Below, piece after piece: positions 26,703-35,925 of a stretch of DNA of 64,000 bases (position 1 is its first letter; each line of letters begins with the position of its first letter). Made by a program: the position numbers and the translations under genes. The notes under the pieces are model-generated. The model was not told the DNA's origin. It did not search any database and was given only the letters and a program-made list of their open reading frames with translations. Source of the DNA: JAKFWF01 sp963741505 (lineage in GTDB: Bacteria > Pseudomonadota > Alphaproteobacteria > Rhizobiales > Hyphomicrobiaceae). Where the stretch lies: assembly GCA_963741505.1 (NCBI GenBank), contig CAVUIJ010000033.1, positions 156,753 to 220,752 on the forward strand, read 5' to 3'.

Positions 26703-27197
26703 ATGCTTGCAATCGTCAAGGCGTTCGACATTGGGCTCGCCTGGGTGGCGGGGTTGCTTGCGGCCCTTCTGACCTTCGCCGTGATGCTCGGCATCGTGTC
26801 CCGCGGCTTCGGCGAGCCGCTGATCTGGACCGACGAGGTCTCGCGCTTCCTGATGATCTGGCTCGCCGTCGCCGGCTGGCTGATGGCGAGCCGCCGGCGC
26901 GCGCATATCCGCATCCGCTTCTTCCACGACCTGCTCCCCGCCCGATGGCATGCCGCATCGGAAGCGGTGATGCAGGTCGCGTTGATCCTGTGCGGTATCC
27001 TGCTGACGGTATTCGGCATCGAGCTCATCCGGCGCAATCTCGACATCGAGGCGATGACGGTGCCGATCGCGATGGCGTGGGTCTATCTGCCGATCGCCAT
27101 CGCCGGCGCGGTGATGGCGGCGCAGGCGGCAGCCGAGAGCTGGCAGGCGCTGCTGAAGCTCCGCTCGGGTGGCATCGAAGACGAGAAGCGGCCATGA
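26703..27197 (+). CDS. dctQ: TRAP transporter small permease (DctQ family)
   Basis: A 164-residue four-helix membrane protein. Hydrophobic segments are near residues 10-32, 45-62, 85-105 and 120-142. The family motif WTDEVSRFLMIWLAVAGW is present, with RRRAHIRIRFF on the cytoplasmic side. It is co-translated with the large permease (ATGA overlap at 27194). Confidence 0.92.
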   Translation: MLAIVKAFDIGLAWVAGLLAALLTFAVMLGIVSRGFGEPLIWTDEVSRFLMIWLAVAGWLMASRRRAHIRIRFFHDLLPARWHAASEAVMQVALILCGILLTVFGIELIRRNLDIEAMTVPIAMAWVYLPIAIAGAVMAAQAAAESWQALLKLRSGGIEDEKRP

Positions 27198-28480
27198 CCA
27201 CGCTCATCGCCCAGATCGGCGCCGTATGGTTCGTCGCGATCCTGGCCGGCCTGCCGCTGTTCGCGTCGATGGCGCTGGCATCGTTCGCGTTCGTATTCTT
27301 CGGCGGGCTCAATCCGTCGATCGTGCCGCAGAAGATGATCCAGGCGGTGAACTCATTTCCGATCGTCGCGGCGCCGATCTTCATCCTGATGGGCAACATC
27401 CTGACCGCGGCGCGGATCAACGACAAGATCGTCGCCTTCGCACAGACGCTGGTCGGCTGGCTGCGTGGCGGCTATGCCCACGCCAGCATCGTCGCCAGCA
27501 TGATCTTTGCCGGCATGGTCGGCTCGGCAGTGGCGGATGCGGCCGGCGTCGGCGCGATCGAGATCAAGTCGATGAAGCGGGTCGGCTACCGGCCGGAAAC
27601 GGCAGCCTCGATCACCGCTGCTGCCGCGACCATCGGCCCGATCATACCGCCGAGCCTGCCGATGGTGATCTATGGCGTCTCCGCCGACGTCTCTGTCGGG
27701 CGGCTGTTCCTGGCAGGCTTCATTCCCGGCGTCCTGATGGGCCTGTCGCTGATGATGATGGTCGCCGTCGTCGCCCGCCGCCAGGGCTTCGGCCGTGAGC
27801 CGTTCGCCGGTTTTCACGCAATCTGGCGCACATTCCGCGATGGCATATGGGCATTGATTGCGCCGGTGATCCTGCTCGGCGGCATGTTCAGCGGCTACTT
27901 CACGCCGACGGAAGCAGCCGCGGTCGCCGCATTCTATTCGCTGTTCTTGGGGCTCGTGGTCTACCGCACACTCGAATGGCGCATGCTGCCCGGCATCCTG
28001 GTCGAGACCGTCGAGACCACTGGCCTCGTGCTCGCCCTGGTGATGGCGGCGGGCGCGCTCGGCTGGTGCCTTTCGGTCAGCCGCGTGCCGCAGACGCTGA
28101 CGCCGCTGATCGTCGATACCATCAAGAATCCGCTGATGTTTCTGCTCGCCTGCAACCTGGTGCTGCTGCTGGTCGGCTGCTTCATGGAGGTGCTGGCCGC
28201 CATGCTGATCCTCATTCCGATCATGGTGCCGGCGGCAGTCAAGTTCGGCATCGATCCCGTCCACTTCGGCGTGATGATGATCATGAACCTGATCCTCGGC
28301 ACCATCCACCCGCCGATCGGGGTGGTGCTGTTCATCACCTCGCGGATCGCCGAGATCAGTTTCGAGAAAATGTCGCGGGCGATCCTGCCCTGGCTGGTGC
28401 CGCTCTTGATCGTGCTGGCGCTGGTGACGGTGTGGCCGCCATTGACGCTGTGGCTGCCGAATCTGGTGATGGGGAAGTAG
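27194..28480 (+). CDS. dctM: TRAP transporter large permease (DctM family)
   Basis: A 428-residue, about 12-helix membrane transporter that moves the solute with sodium or proton. Typical segments are GNILTAARINDKIV, GMVGSAVADAAGVGAIEI, TAAAATIGPIIPPSLPMVIYG, GYFTPTEAAAVAAFYSL and LGTIHPPIGVVLF. These give the two inverted scoops that bind cation and substrate. It ends the sugar-uptake operon and is convergent with the DUF3429 gene three bases away. Confidence 0.94.
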   Translation: MTTLIAQIGAVWFVAILAGLPLFASMALASFAFVFFGGLNPSIVPQKMIQAVNSFPIVAAPIFILMGNILTAARINDKIVAFAQTLVGWLRGGYAHASIVASMIFAGMVGSAVADAAGVGAIEIKSMKRVGYRPETAASITAAAATIGPIIPPSLPMVIYGVSADVSVGRLFLAGFIPGVLMGLSLMMMVAVVARRQGFGREPFAGFHAIWRTFRDGIWALIAPVILLGGMFSGYFTPTEAAAVAAFYSLFLGLVVYRTLEWRMLPGILVETVETTGLVLALVMAAGALGWCLSVSRVPQTLTPLIVDTIKNPLMFLLACNLVLLLVGCFMEVLAAMLILIPIMVPAAVKFGIDPVHFGVMMIMNLILGTIHPPIGVVLFITSRIAEISFEKMSRAILPWLVPLLIVLALVTVWPPLTLWLPNLVMGK

Positions 28481-28483
28481 GCG

Positions 28484-28978
28484 CTACCCGCGAACCAGAA
28501 TGATGCCGATGAACAGCGCCAGCGAAGCGATGACCGCGAGCACCAACCGGATCGTCAGGAACCATGATGGCGCCTCGCCCATGCGGATGCAGCGGATGTC
28601 GTAGAGCATAAGTCCGCCGTAGGCCGCGATCATCAGCCAGGCACCGGCCCGCATCGGCAGCAGCATGCCGATCCAGGTGGCGAGGCCCGGCGCGAAGGTC
28701 GAAGCGTAGATCCGCCATTGACGTAGGCTTCCCCAATAGCCGGTTTCGTTTTCGGCCGGAGGCTCGCAGATCGCCAGGCCCCAGTATACCGCGCCCATGA
28801 AGGTGAGCATGAGACCGGCATAAATCATTAGCGCAAAGCGGCTGTCGACGCCGGGGACCGTGAAGCCGATGGCAATCATGCCGGCGAGCACGATCAGCGG
28901 ATAGGTCGCAGCGAGCGCGCACAGCGTACCGGGCATCGGCAGCTTGGGAAATGTCCGGGCGGCGGTGGGAATGGTCAT
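28484..28978 (-). CDS. DUF3429 family membrane protein
   Basis: A 164-residue integral membrane protein with four or five hydrophobic segments (YPLIVLAGMIAIGF, YAGLMLTFMGAVYWGLAI, LATWIGMLLPM, LVLAVIASLALFIGIILV). The AGLMLTFMGAVYWG segment near residue 60 is the hallmark of DUF3429 proteins, whose function is unknown. ATG 28978 gives the family-like start; ATG 28996 is possible. Convergent with dctM, probably monocistronic. Confidence 0.8.
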   Translation of the reverse strand: MTIPTAARTFPKLPMPGTLCALAATYPLIVLAGMIAIGFTVPGVDSRFALMIYAGLMLTFMGAVYWGLAICEPPAENETGYWGSLRQWRIYASTFAPGLATWIGMLLPMRAGAWLMIAAYGGLMLYDIRCIRMGEAPSWFLTIRLVLAVIASLALFIGIILVRG

Positions 28979-29075
28979 CAGGGATCGGCCCTCCAACGGT
29001 GCAGATGTGAGCTAAAAGGGGTCAGGCATTCGCAGTCCGTTGGCAAGCGCTATAGTGTCCATCACAGTGAACGCA

Positions 29076-29564
29076 ATGAGGTTTGGCATGACGCGATCCT
29101 TGGCGCCGCGCCCCGGTGAGGAGAGTATCGAACTGCCGCCGGCGACGGACGCCGGCGTGTATTTCATCGGCCGCATCCGAACACCGTTTGCCACGCGAGC
29201 CGACTGCCCCAAGAACGGCCGCGAGAGTGAAGCGCAGGCGGTCATCGAGATCGATCCGCGTTATGCCGCCGGCCTGCTCGACATCGAGCGCTGCTCGCAC
29301 TTGATCGTTCTGTACTGGATGGATGAGGCGCGGCGCGACCTCATTCAACAGGTGCCGGGCCACCTCGGCCGCCCGCGGGGCACATTCGCCTTGCGCTCGC
29401 CGGTGCGGCCGAACCCGATCGCGCTATCAGTGGTCGAATTGTTGAAGGTCGACGGCAACCGGCTGACCGTGCGCCACATCGATTGCCGCGACGGCACGCC
29501 GCTGATCGACATCAAGCCATACTACGCCAGCACCGACTGCGTTCCCGACGCGCGCCGGCCGTGA
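29076..29564 (+). CDS. trmO: tRNA (adenine(37)-N6)-methyltransferase TrmO
   Basis: Methylates the N6 of threonylcarbamoyl-A37 in tRNA-Thr using S-adenosylmethionine. The 162-residue beta-barrel protein has GVYFIGRIRTPF at the start of the domain, the SAM-site motif ALRSPVRPNPIALSVVELL, and IDIKPYYASTD at the C-terminus, all typical of TrmO/TsaA. Several in-frame starts exist; ATG 29076 or 29088 both precede the domain. It lies tail-to-tail with the patatin gene. Confidence 0.88.
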   Translation: MRFGMTRSLAPRPGEESIELPPATDAGVYFIGRIRTPFATRADCPKNGRESEAQAVIEIDPRYAAGLLDIERCSHLIVLYWMDEARRDLIQQVPGHLGRPRGTFALRSPVRPNPIALSVVELLKVDGNRLTVRHIDCRDGTPLIDIKPYYASTDCVPDARRP

Positions 29565-29568
29565 AGCT

Positions 29569-30645
29569 CTACCGCTGCGCCGCTGCGACCGGCGAGGTTG
29601 CGCCGAGGTATCGAACTTCGAGCTCGGCGGTATCGCGTTTGCCGACCGCCGACTGGTTGCGGCCGAGCCACTTGGCGGCCTCGGTGCGGCCGGCGCTGAA
29701 CAGGTAGGACAGCAACTCGGCGTCCGGCTTCATTTTGGTGATGGTGGCGAGGTTGGCGGTGTGCCGCCCGGTCTCGATGACGTGGAAGCGGTGCTTTCGC
29801 AGTCGCGCGATGCTGCCGCCGGCCTCGCTGAACCAGCCTGGCTTGCTGCCACGCGCCGCCGCGATCAGCTCGACATCGCGCAGGAACGGCTGGTTGAAGG
29901 TGATCTCGCTGATGTGGGCGGCGATCTCGGTCGCAGTCTTCGGCGGCTTCGGCCGCACCGCGTGATTGAGCACCACGATCAGCGTGTCCTCGACCGGCGC
30001 CTCGGTCGCCAGCGTGATCAGATCGGGGTTGGCCGAGAAGCCGCCGTCCCAATAGGCGTTGCCGTCGATTTCAACCGCGTGATGGACCGTCGGCAGGCAG
30101 GCGGACGCGAGGATCGCCTCCACCTTCATTTCGCTGCGGCGAAACAGGCGCGGCCGCCCGGTCGCAACGTTGGTCGCGGCGATCAGCAGCTCCACCGGCG
30201 ATTTGGCACGCAGCACATTGAAATCGATCTCGTCGGTCAGCAGCTTGCGCAGCGGGTCGAAGCCGAGCGGGTTGAATTCGTACGGCGACACCATGCCGGC
30301 CATCGAGGCCAACGCCTTCGACATGAAGGGGTTTATCGCGGTTAGATCGGGCGGTTGTGCCTTCTCGATGGCGGCCCATACCGATTTCAGCTTGGCGCGG
30401 GCGTGGGCGCGGTTGCCGGTGGCGAGGCCATAGGCCAGGGCGACTGCATTGACCGCGCCGGCACTGGTGCCGCTCACCCAGCCGAATTCGATCGCCTCGT
30501 CTTCGAGCAGCTGGTCGAGCACCCCCCAGGTGAATGCACCATGCGCGCCGCCACCTTGAAGCGCCAGATTGACAATGATTTTCTTGTGTTTGCGCACGGC
30601 TGAGGCACTCGCGACGTGAGAACTGCGGTCGCCGCTGTCTAGCAC
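29569..30645 (-). CDS. Patatin-like phospholipase family protein
   Basis: A 358-residue serine acylhydrolase with the patatin dyad: oxyanion loop LQGGGAHGAFTWGVLDQL, nucleophile in SGTSAGAVNAVAL, and catalytic aspartate in YWDGGFSANPDL. No signal peptide is visible. It starts at GTG 30645, overlapping the end of the btuD-like gene by seven bases, so it may be the last gene of the cobalamin operon. A role in B12 uptake is not evident. Confidence 0.9.
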   Translation of the reverse strand: MLDSGDRSSHVASASAVRKHKKIIVNLALQGGGAHGAFTWGVLDQLLEDEAIEFGWVSGTSAGAVNAVALAYGLATGNRAHARAKLKSVWAAIEKAQPPDLTAINPFMSKALASMAGMVSPYEFNPLGFDPLRKLLTDEIDFNVLRAKSPVELLIAATNVATGRPRLFRRSEMKVEAILASACLPTVHHAVEIDGNAYWDGGFSANPDLITLATEAPVEDTLIVVLNHAVRPKPPKTATEIAAHISEITFNQPFLRDVELIAAARGSKPGWFSEAGGSIARLRKHRFHVIETGRHTANLATITKMKPDAELLSYLFSAGRTEAAKWLGRNQSAVGKRDTAELEVRYLGATSPVAAAQR

Positions 30646-31397
30646 AGCGCGACCGGCAACACGACCGGCAGCCCACCGATACTTTCGACGCGCGCCTCGA
30701 TGCCGAATGCGGAACGCAGCAGCGCCGGCGTCAGCACCTCGGCCGGCGTCCCGTCGCCCAGCAGGCGGCCGTCCTTCAGCAGCAGGATGCGCCGGCAGTA
30801 GCGTGCTGCGAGCGACAGATCGTGCATCGCCACCACCACCGTTCGCCCGGCTGCGGCACGCGCGGCGAGCCGGTCGAGCAGCGCCAACTGGTGCGCCGGA
30901 TCGAGGCCTGCGGTCGGCTCGTCGGCGAGCAGCACCGCCGTTTCCTGCGCGAGGACGCGTGCCATCAACACCCGCGCTAACTCGCCGCCGGACAGCTCGG
31001 TCACCGGCCGGTCGCGGAAATGAGCAATGTCCATCTCCGCCATCGCCAGTTCGACGGCGGCAGCATCCGTTTCGGCGGCGCTGCCGTGCGGTACCCGTCC
31101 GAGCAGGACGGTACGCGCGACCGACAGCGGCCAGTGGACGATGCGCTGCTGCGGCAAATAGCCGATGGCTCGGGCCCGCGCCCTGGCGTCGATGGTCGCC
31201 AATTCGCGGTCATCAAGCGTCAGGCGACCGCGCGCGGCAGGCAGCAGTCCGGCCAGGGCGCGCAGACAGGTCGACTTGCCGGCGCCGTTCGGACCGATCA
31301 CCGCTGTCAACTCGCCCGGGCGCAGCGCGAACGATACCGCATCGAGCACCGTCCGACGCCCCAACGACACCGACAGATCGATCGCCGCCAGCTTCAT
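30639..31397 (-). CDS. btuD: ABC transporter ATP-binding protein, cobalamin/iron-siderophore type (BtuD-like)
   Basis: A 252-residue ATPase with Walker A GPNGAGKST, signature LSGGELARVLMARVLAQ, Walker B VLLADEPTAGLDPAH and the switch histidine in VVAMHDLSLAARYC. The Q-loop is YLPQQRIVHWPLSV. It energises the permease encoded immediately upstream. The operon sits behind a cobalamin riboswitch, so vitamin B12 is the probable cargo; by sequence alone it could be a siderophore system. Confidence 0.9.
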   Translation of the reverse strand: MKLAAIDLSVSLGRRTVLDAVSFALRPGELTAVIGPNGAGKSTCLRALAGLLPAARGRLTLDDRELATIDARARARAIGYLPQQRIVHWPLSVARTVLLGRVPHGSAAETDAAAVELAMAEMDIAHFRDRPVTELSGGELARVLMARVLAQETAVLLADEPTAGLDPAHQLALLDRLAARAAAGRTVVVAMHDLSLAARYCRRILLLKDGRLLGDGTPAEVLTPALLRSAFGIEARVESIGGLPVVLPVALC

Positions 31398-32365
31398 GGG
31401 CCTAGCTCCTGCCGCGTCTTGACGACGAGCCACAGGAAGAATGGCGCGCCGATCAACGCGGTCAGCACCCCGAGCTTGAGGTCGCCGACCGGCGACAGCA
31501 GCCGCAGCACCAGATCGGCCACCAAAACCAGGCAGGCGCCGCCGAGTGCACTCAACGGCAGCAGGCGGCCGGGCTCGTGGCCGGCATGGCGCCGCAACAG
31601 GTGTGGCACGACCAGGCCGACGAAGCCGATCGAGCCGGCGACCGAAGTGGCCGCCCCGATCGCCAACGCCGTGCCGGCGACGACCTTGAGCCGCAGCCGG
31701 CTGAGGTCGAGCCCGAGATTGGCGGCGACGTCGTCACCGAGCGATAGCGCGTCGAGGTCGCGTCGCAATGACATGAGGATAGCTCCACCGGCCAGAATCA
31801 GCGGGCTCGCGATCCACACGTGCACCAGGCTGCGGTCGTTGAGCGAGCCCAGCATCCAGAACACCATCTCGACCGCCGCGAACGGGTTCGGCGACAGGTT
31901 GAGGGCCAGCGTCGTCAGCGCGCCGGCGAGGCTCGAAATGGCGACACCGGCGAGGATCAGCGTCACCGGGCCGCTGCGGGCGCCGGCCAGCAACAGGACC
32001 GCCAGAGTCGCGAGGCCGGCACCGATCAGCCCGCCGAGCGGCAGCGCCAGGGCGAAGGCGGCGGACGCGCCGGAATGGATCGCCACCACCGCGCCGAGCG
32101 AAGCGCCGCCGGTGACGCCGAGCAGGCCGGGCTCGGCAAGCGGATTGCACAGATAGCCTTGCAGCGCCGCGCCGCAGAGCCCGAGCGCAGCGCCGATCAA
32201 GGCGCCCAGGATGGCGCGCGGCATACGTATTTCGCTGAAGATCAGCCAGGCAGCATCGCCGCCGCCGGGAAAGCCGAAGCCGGCCGGGCCGGTCAGCAGC
32301 GACAGTGCCAGGCTCACAACCAGCACGGCCGCGAGCCAGGCTTCGGCCGTGCCGGGTCGCATCAT
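31394..32365 (-). CDS. btuC: FecCD/BtuC-family ABC transporter permease
   Basis: A 323-residue membrane protein with about ten helices. Family motifs are RMPRAILGALIGAALGLCGAALQG, LAEPGLLGVTGGASLGA, GSIGFVGLVVPHLLRRHAGHEPG and LPLSALGGACLVLVADLV; the second-last contains the coupling helix for the ATPase. It overlaps btuD by four bases and the binding-protein gene by four bases, a fully coupled transporter operon. Confidence 0.92.
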   Translation of the reverse strand: MMRPGTAEAWLAAVLVVSLALSLLTGPAGFGFPGGGDAAWLIFSEIRMPRAILGALIGAALGLCGAALQGYLCNPLAEPGLLGVTGGASLGAVVAIHSGASAAFALALPLGGLIGAGLATLAVLLLAGARSGPVTLILAGVAISSLAGALTTLALNLSPNPFAAVEMVFWMLGSLNDRSLVHVWIASPLILAGGAILMSLRRDLDALSLGDDVAANLGLDLSRLRLKVVAGTALAIGAATSVAGSIGFVGLVVPHLLRRHAGHEPGRLLPLSALGGACLVLVADLVLRLLSPVGDLKLGVLTALIGAPFFLWLVVKTRQELGP

Positions 32366-33228
32366 TGGCTCTTCGAAGCTGTTGGCAGGCGGTCGCGCGC
32401 CGCCGCCAGCAGGCTGACGGCATCGGCGATCTGCGGCGAGCCGCACAGCCAAAGCGGCATCGGCAATTCCATGCCGGCGGTTCGCGCCATGACGCGAGCG
32501 AGCGCGGGGTGGCGCAGGTTGTCCGAGACGACGGTGCGATAGGTGTGCATGCCCTGCGCCAATACCACGAGATCGGGCGGCATGACGACCACGCTTTCGA
32601 GTGCAAGTTTGGCTCCAGGCGCCATGTGCCGGCGTTCAGCCTGGTTGGCGAGGCCGGCGGCTTTCAGCGCCGCATCGGCCAGGGTGCCGGTGCCGGAGAC
32701 GAGGCCGTTGACCTGGTAGACCAGTGCCTCGGGATGTTTCTCGGCCCGGCTGCGAGCGGCCGCCAACGCCGCATCGAAGCGGGCGACGATCGCCTCGCCG
32801 CGCTCGACCTCATCGACTGCTGCCGCTACCTGCCGCACCGTCGCCCGAATTTCGCCGAAGCCGGTGGCGAACGGCACCAATTCGATCCGCTTGCCGAGCC
32901 GGCGCAACAGATCGACCGTCGGCGCCGCTGCGATCGGGCTCGCAAGCACGAGATCGGGATCGAGGCTCACGACCTCCTCGGCACCGCCGGCTATGAGGCG
33001 CAAGCCCTTGGCCTTGTCGGCGATCGCAGAGACATTGCGATCGAGGGCGAGCGTGGTCAGTGCCGCGATACGCTCGCGCGGCACCAGGTCGATCAGGATC
33101 TGATCGGTGCAAAGATTGAGGGAAACAATGCGGCTGGGCTTAGCGGCGGCCGTCGGCATGCCCTGCTGCAAAGCCAGGAGCCCTAGTGCCGCGATTGCTG
33201 CCAAGCGTCTCGACATTCCTCGCCTCAT
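32362..33228 (-). CDS. btuF: ABC transporter substrate-binding protein, cobalamin type (BtuF-like)
   Basis: A 288-residue periplasmic binding protein. The signal peptide is RRLAAIAALGLLALQQGMPTAAA. The mature start PSRIVSLNLCTDQILIDLVP is characteristic of the cobalamin-binding branch of the class III binding proteins, as are DPDLVLAS and QGMHTYRTVVSDNLRHPAL. It overlaps btuB by four bases. Its likely job is to hand B12 from the outer-membrane receptor to the permease. Confidence 0.88.
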   Translation of the reverse strand: MRRGMSRRLAAIAALGLLALQQGMPTAAAKPSRIVSLNLCTDQILIDLVPRERIAALTTLALDRNVSAIADKAKGLRLIAGGAEEVVSLDPDLVLASPIAAAPTVDLLRRLGKRIELVPFATGFGEIRATVRQVAAAVDEVERGEAIVARFDAALAAARSRAEKHPEALVYQVNGLVSGTGTLADAALKAAGLANQAERRHMAPGAKLALESVVVMPPDLVVLAQGMHTYRTVVSDNLRHPALARVMARTAGMELPMPLWLCGSPQIADAVSLLAAARDRLPTASKSQ

Positions 33229-35394
33229 TTCGATCTCGCATCGAGGACAGGCTTTTCCTGATAGGTGAAACGGACGCCGGCGAATGCGGTCATCCCCGCC
33301 GTTTCGTAGCCATAGACCTCTTGGTACTTCTGGTTGGCGAGATTCTCGATCCGCCCGAACAGCTCGACGCCCGGCTGGATCTTGTACGAAGCCGCCACCG
33401 AGATAAGCAGATAGTCGTCGAGCTTCACACGTTCGGGTGTGAACGTGGTGAAGCCGAACGTCGGATCGAGACCGAGCCGGAACGCCGTGTCGTCGCTGCG
33501 GCCATTGTAGGCGGCGGCGACGTTGAAGTTGCCGCGACCGCCGTCAAAGCCGTAGTTGACGTCGACCTTGCCGCCGTGCGGCGCTCGCCGGATCTCGCGC
33601 AAACCGCTCGATTCCTTGGCGTCGAGATAGGTGTAGCTCAGGCCGAGGCTCAACCCCGAGGAGACCTTGTAGCGGCTTGCAACCTCGATGCCCTGGCGGG
33701 TTGCCTCGCCGGTCACGTTGGTCAGCGAGTATGGAAAGCCGAGCGACGACGATCTTGTTCTCGAGATTGGTCTTGAAATAGGTGACATCGACGGTGGCGC
33801 GATCGCGGATCAGCGTGAACTCGACGCCGGCATCCCAGCCGAATGACGTCTCGGGTTTCAAGTTGGGGTTCGGCAGGAAGAAGCCCGGAATGAAACCATA
33901 CTGCTCGTAGAAAGTCGGGTATTTGACGCCAGTGCCGACGCTCGCATGGGGCCGCAGTCCGATCTCGGGCAGCTTCAGCGTCGCCGTCGAGCGCCAGGAG
34001 GTAAAGTCCTCGAAGCTTTCGTTGGCGTCGTGCCTGACGCTGGCGGTCACGAACAGCCGGTCGGCGAACTCGCCGCGATACTCGATGACCTTGCCGATCT
34101 GTGACCGCTTGAAATCCTCGCCGGAGGTGAAATCCGAGCGCGGCTGATAGGTCTCGAATTGTTTCTCGATGAGCCCGGAAATGCTGTGCTTCGCCGACAT
34201 CATCATCGGTGTGGCGAACCGGTAGGTCACGAGGTAGCCGAACTTGTCGACCTCGCTGATGTTGTCGCTGGTGAATGGGAACGGGCCGCGGTCCTCGTCG
34301 ATGCGGCGCGTGGAATTATGATTGGCGCGCAGCACATGGCTCAACGCGCCGTCGAGCATGTCCCAGCGGGCATTGATGCCGGCGAGCCAGATGTTCGACG
34401 CGAACCGCGAAGGATCGTCGATCGCGGTGGTCAGCGAGCCGATGGCGCCGCCGTAGCCGTCGCGGCCGCCGTCCCGGGCGATGTTCTTCAGGACGACATC
34501 GAAGTTCGCGTCGCGCGTGATCTGGCCGCCCGCCTTCAGCGAGAAGCTTGTCAGTCGGCTGTCGTCGTTGTCGTGAAACGACGGGTTGGCAGGATCGCGA
34601 TTGGGCGCGACGTTGAAGCCGTCGCTGTCGCGGCGATGGACCCCGATCGACACATAGCCATTGTCGTTGCCGCCGGCAACGCGGGCGGTCATGTCGCGGG
34701 TCTTGTAGCTGCCGCCCTCGACGCTGCCGGTGACGGTGAGGGGTCCGCGGCCGCCCTTGGTGATGATGTTGACGACGCCACCGATCGCCTTTGAGCCATA
34801 AAGCCCCGACTGGGCACCGCGCAGGATCTCGATGCGCTCGATGTCTTCTGCGGAGAGATCCGAGAAATCGAACTCGCCATCGGCGCCGGAGTTGGCCTCG
34901 ATGCCGTCGATCAGCACCAGCGTGTGATTGGCCTCGGCGCCGCGTATGCGCAATTGCGTCAGGCCGCCAAAGCCGCCGGTGCGATTGACCGCGACGCCGG
35001 GCAGGTTGCGCAGAGCGTCGGCGGCGGTGCGCACGCCGGAATTCTTCAGATCGGCGGCGGTGACGACGGTGACCGCGGTACCGACGTTCTCTATAGGGAT
35101 GCCGCCTGCTGTCTGGCCTTCGAGGGCAACCGCAGGCTCGACTGCGGCAGGCATTGGCGGCGGCGAAGTTGCGGCAGTGGTTGTGGGCTTCGGCGCGCCT
35201 TGTTTCTGCCGCGCCGACTCGGGACTTGGCTCCGCAGCCTTGGCGACCGGCTTCGGCACGGCCAATGTCGCGCCCTGCACGACGATGCCAGGCAGTTCTT
35301 GCGGTGCTTGTGCGGCGGCCGCGCCAACCCAGGTCAACATGGCCAGCGCGATGGCCATACGTGACGTCGAGTTCAGTAGTTGCGATGATCGCAT
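33225..35394 (-). CDS. btuB: TonB-dependent outer-membrane receptor, BtuB-like, frameshifted
   Basis: About 720 residues. A signal peptide (AIALAMLTWVGAAAAQA) is followed by a proline-rich stretch, then a plug domain with VGTAVTVVTAADLKNSG, LPGVAVNRTGGFGGLTQLRIRG, LVLIDGIEANSG and GLYGSKAIGGVVNIIT, then the beta barrel. The frame breaks near 33747: FKTNLENKIV should run into SLGFPYSLTNVTGEATRQG. A one-base error restores a complete barrel ending in GVRFTYQEKP. The receptor imports its ligand with TonB energy. The riboswitch upstream and the BtuFCD genes downstream identify cobalamin as ligand. Confidence 0.9.
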
Positions 35395-35599
35395 TTGGTC
35401 TCCGTTTCAGCGACTGAAGACGGAGAGCGCAAGCCGGAATTTGTGCGGTGAATGCTGACAACGCCCGACAAGCCGGTACGCGCCGCTATCTATTCTAATT
35501 GCCAGATGTGGCTATATCGATCCGCACGGTCATTCCTGACGTGGCTCCCTGCCGGTTGCACATCAGTCGCCGCTACGGATACTCCGTACCATCACGCGC

Positions 35600-35792
35600 C
35601 CCGCATGACGGTTGGACGACTTGTGCCGGCAGGTCTCCTGGCTTGCGGCTCTGGCGCCTGCTTCAGCCTTCCCGCGATTGCCCTTGGCGGTGGGCGGCGC
35701 AGTGGCATTGGTGAAGCAGGCTCGCCGCTTACAGTTGCGGGGGCAGCCTCGGTTTCCAGGCATTGCGCCTGTCACCGTGTTCCCTTTTCACC
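35600..35792 (-). promoter_or_regulatory. Cobalamin riboswitch
   Basis: Read on the minus strand, the stretch contains the conserved cobalamin elements in order: GGGAACACGGTG (35784-35773), GGAAACC near 35757, CCGCAACTGTAAGCGG (35740-35725), GCCACTG (35706-35700), GGGAAGGC near 35672, and the B12 box AGCCAGGAGACCTGCC (35643-35628). It precedes the btuB start by about 230 bases. When adenosylcobalamin is abundant the RNA should shut off the uptake operon. I see no clear terminator after it, so control may act on btuB translation. The rest of the 35395-35925 gap shows no gene. Confidence 0.95.
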
Positions 35793-35925
35793 CATGGCCG
35801 CCTTGCGGGCGACCACGGAAACCGTCACGCCCGCACAAGAGCAGAGCACCGTCAGAAGAGTCAATGAGGAGTTTGCACAAGGCGGCGCCGATAAGCTCGG
35901 TCATGGGCCCGCTGTGGCATGCGGG

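Noticed and set aside
26157..26712. Short minus-strand open frames in the dctP-dctQ spacer
   Set aside because: No homology seen, they overlap dispersed repeats, and composition looks like decayed sequence.
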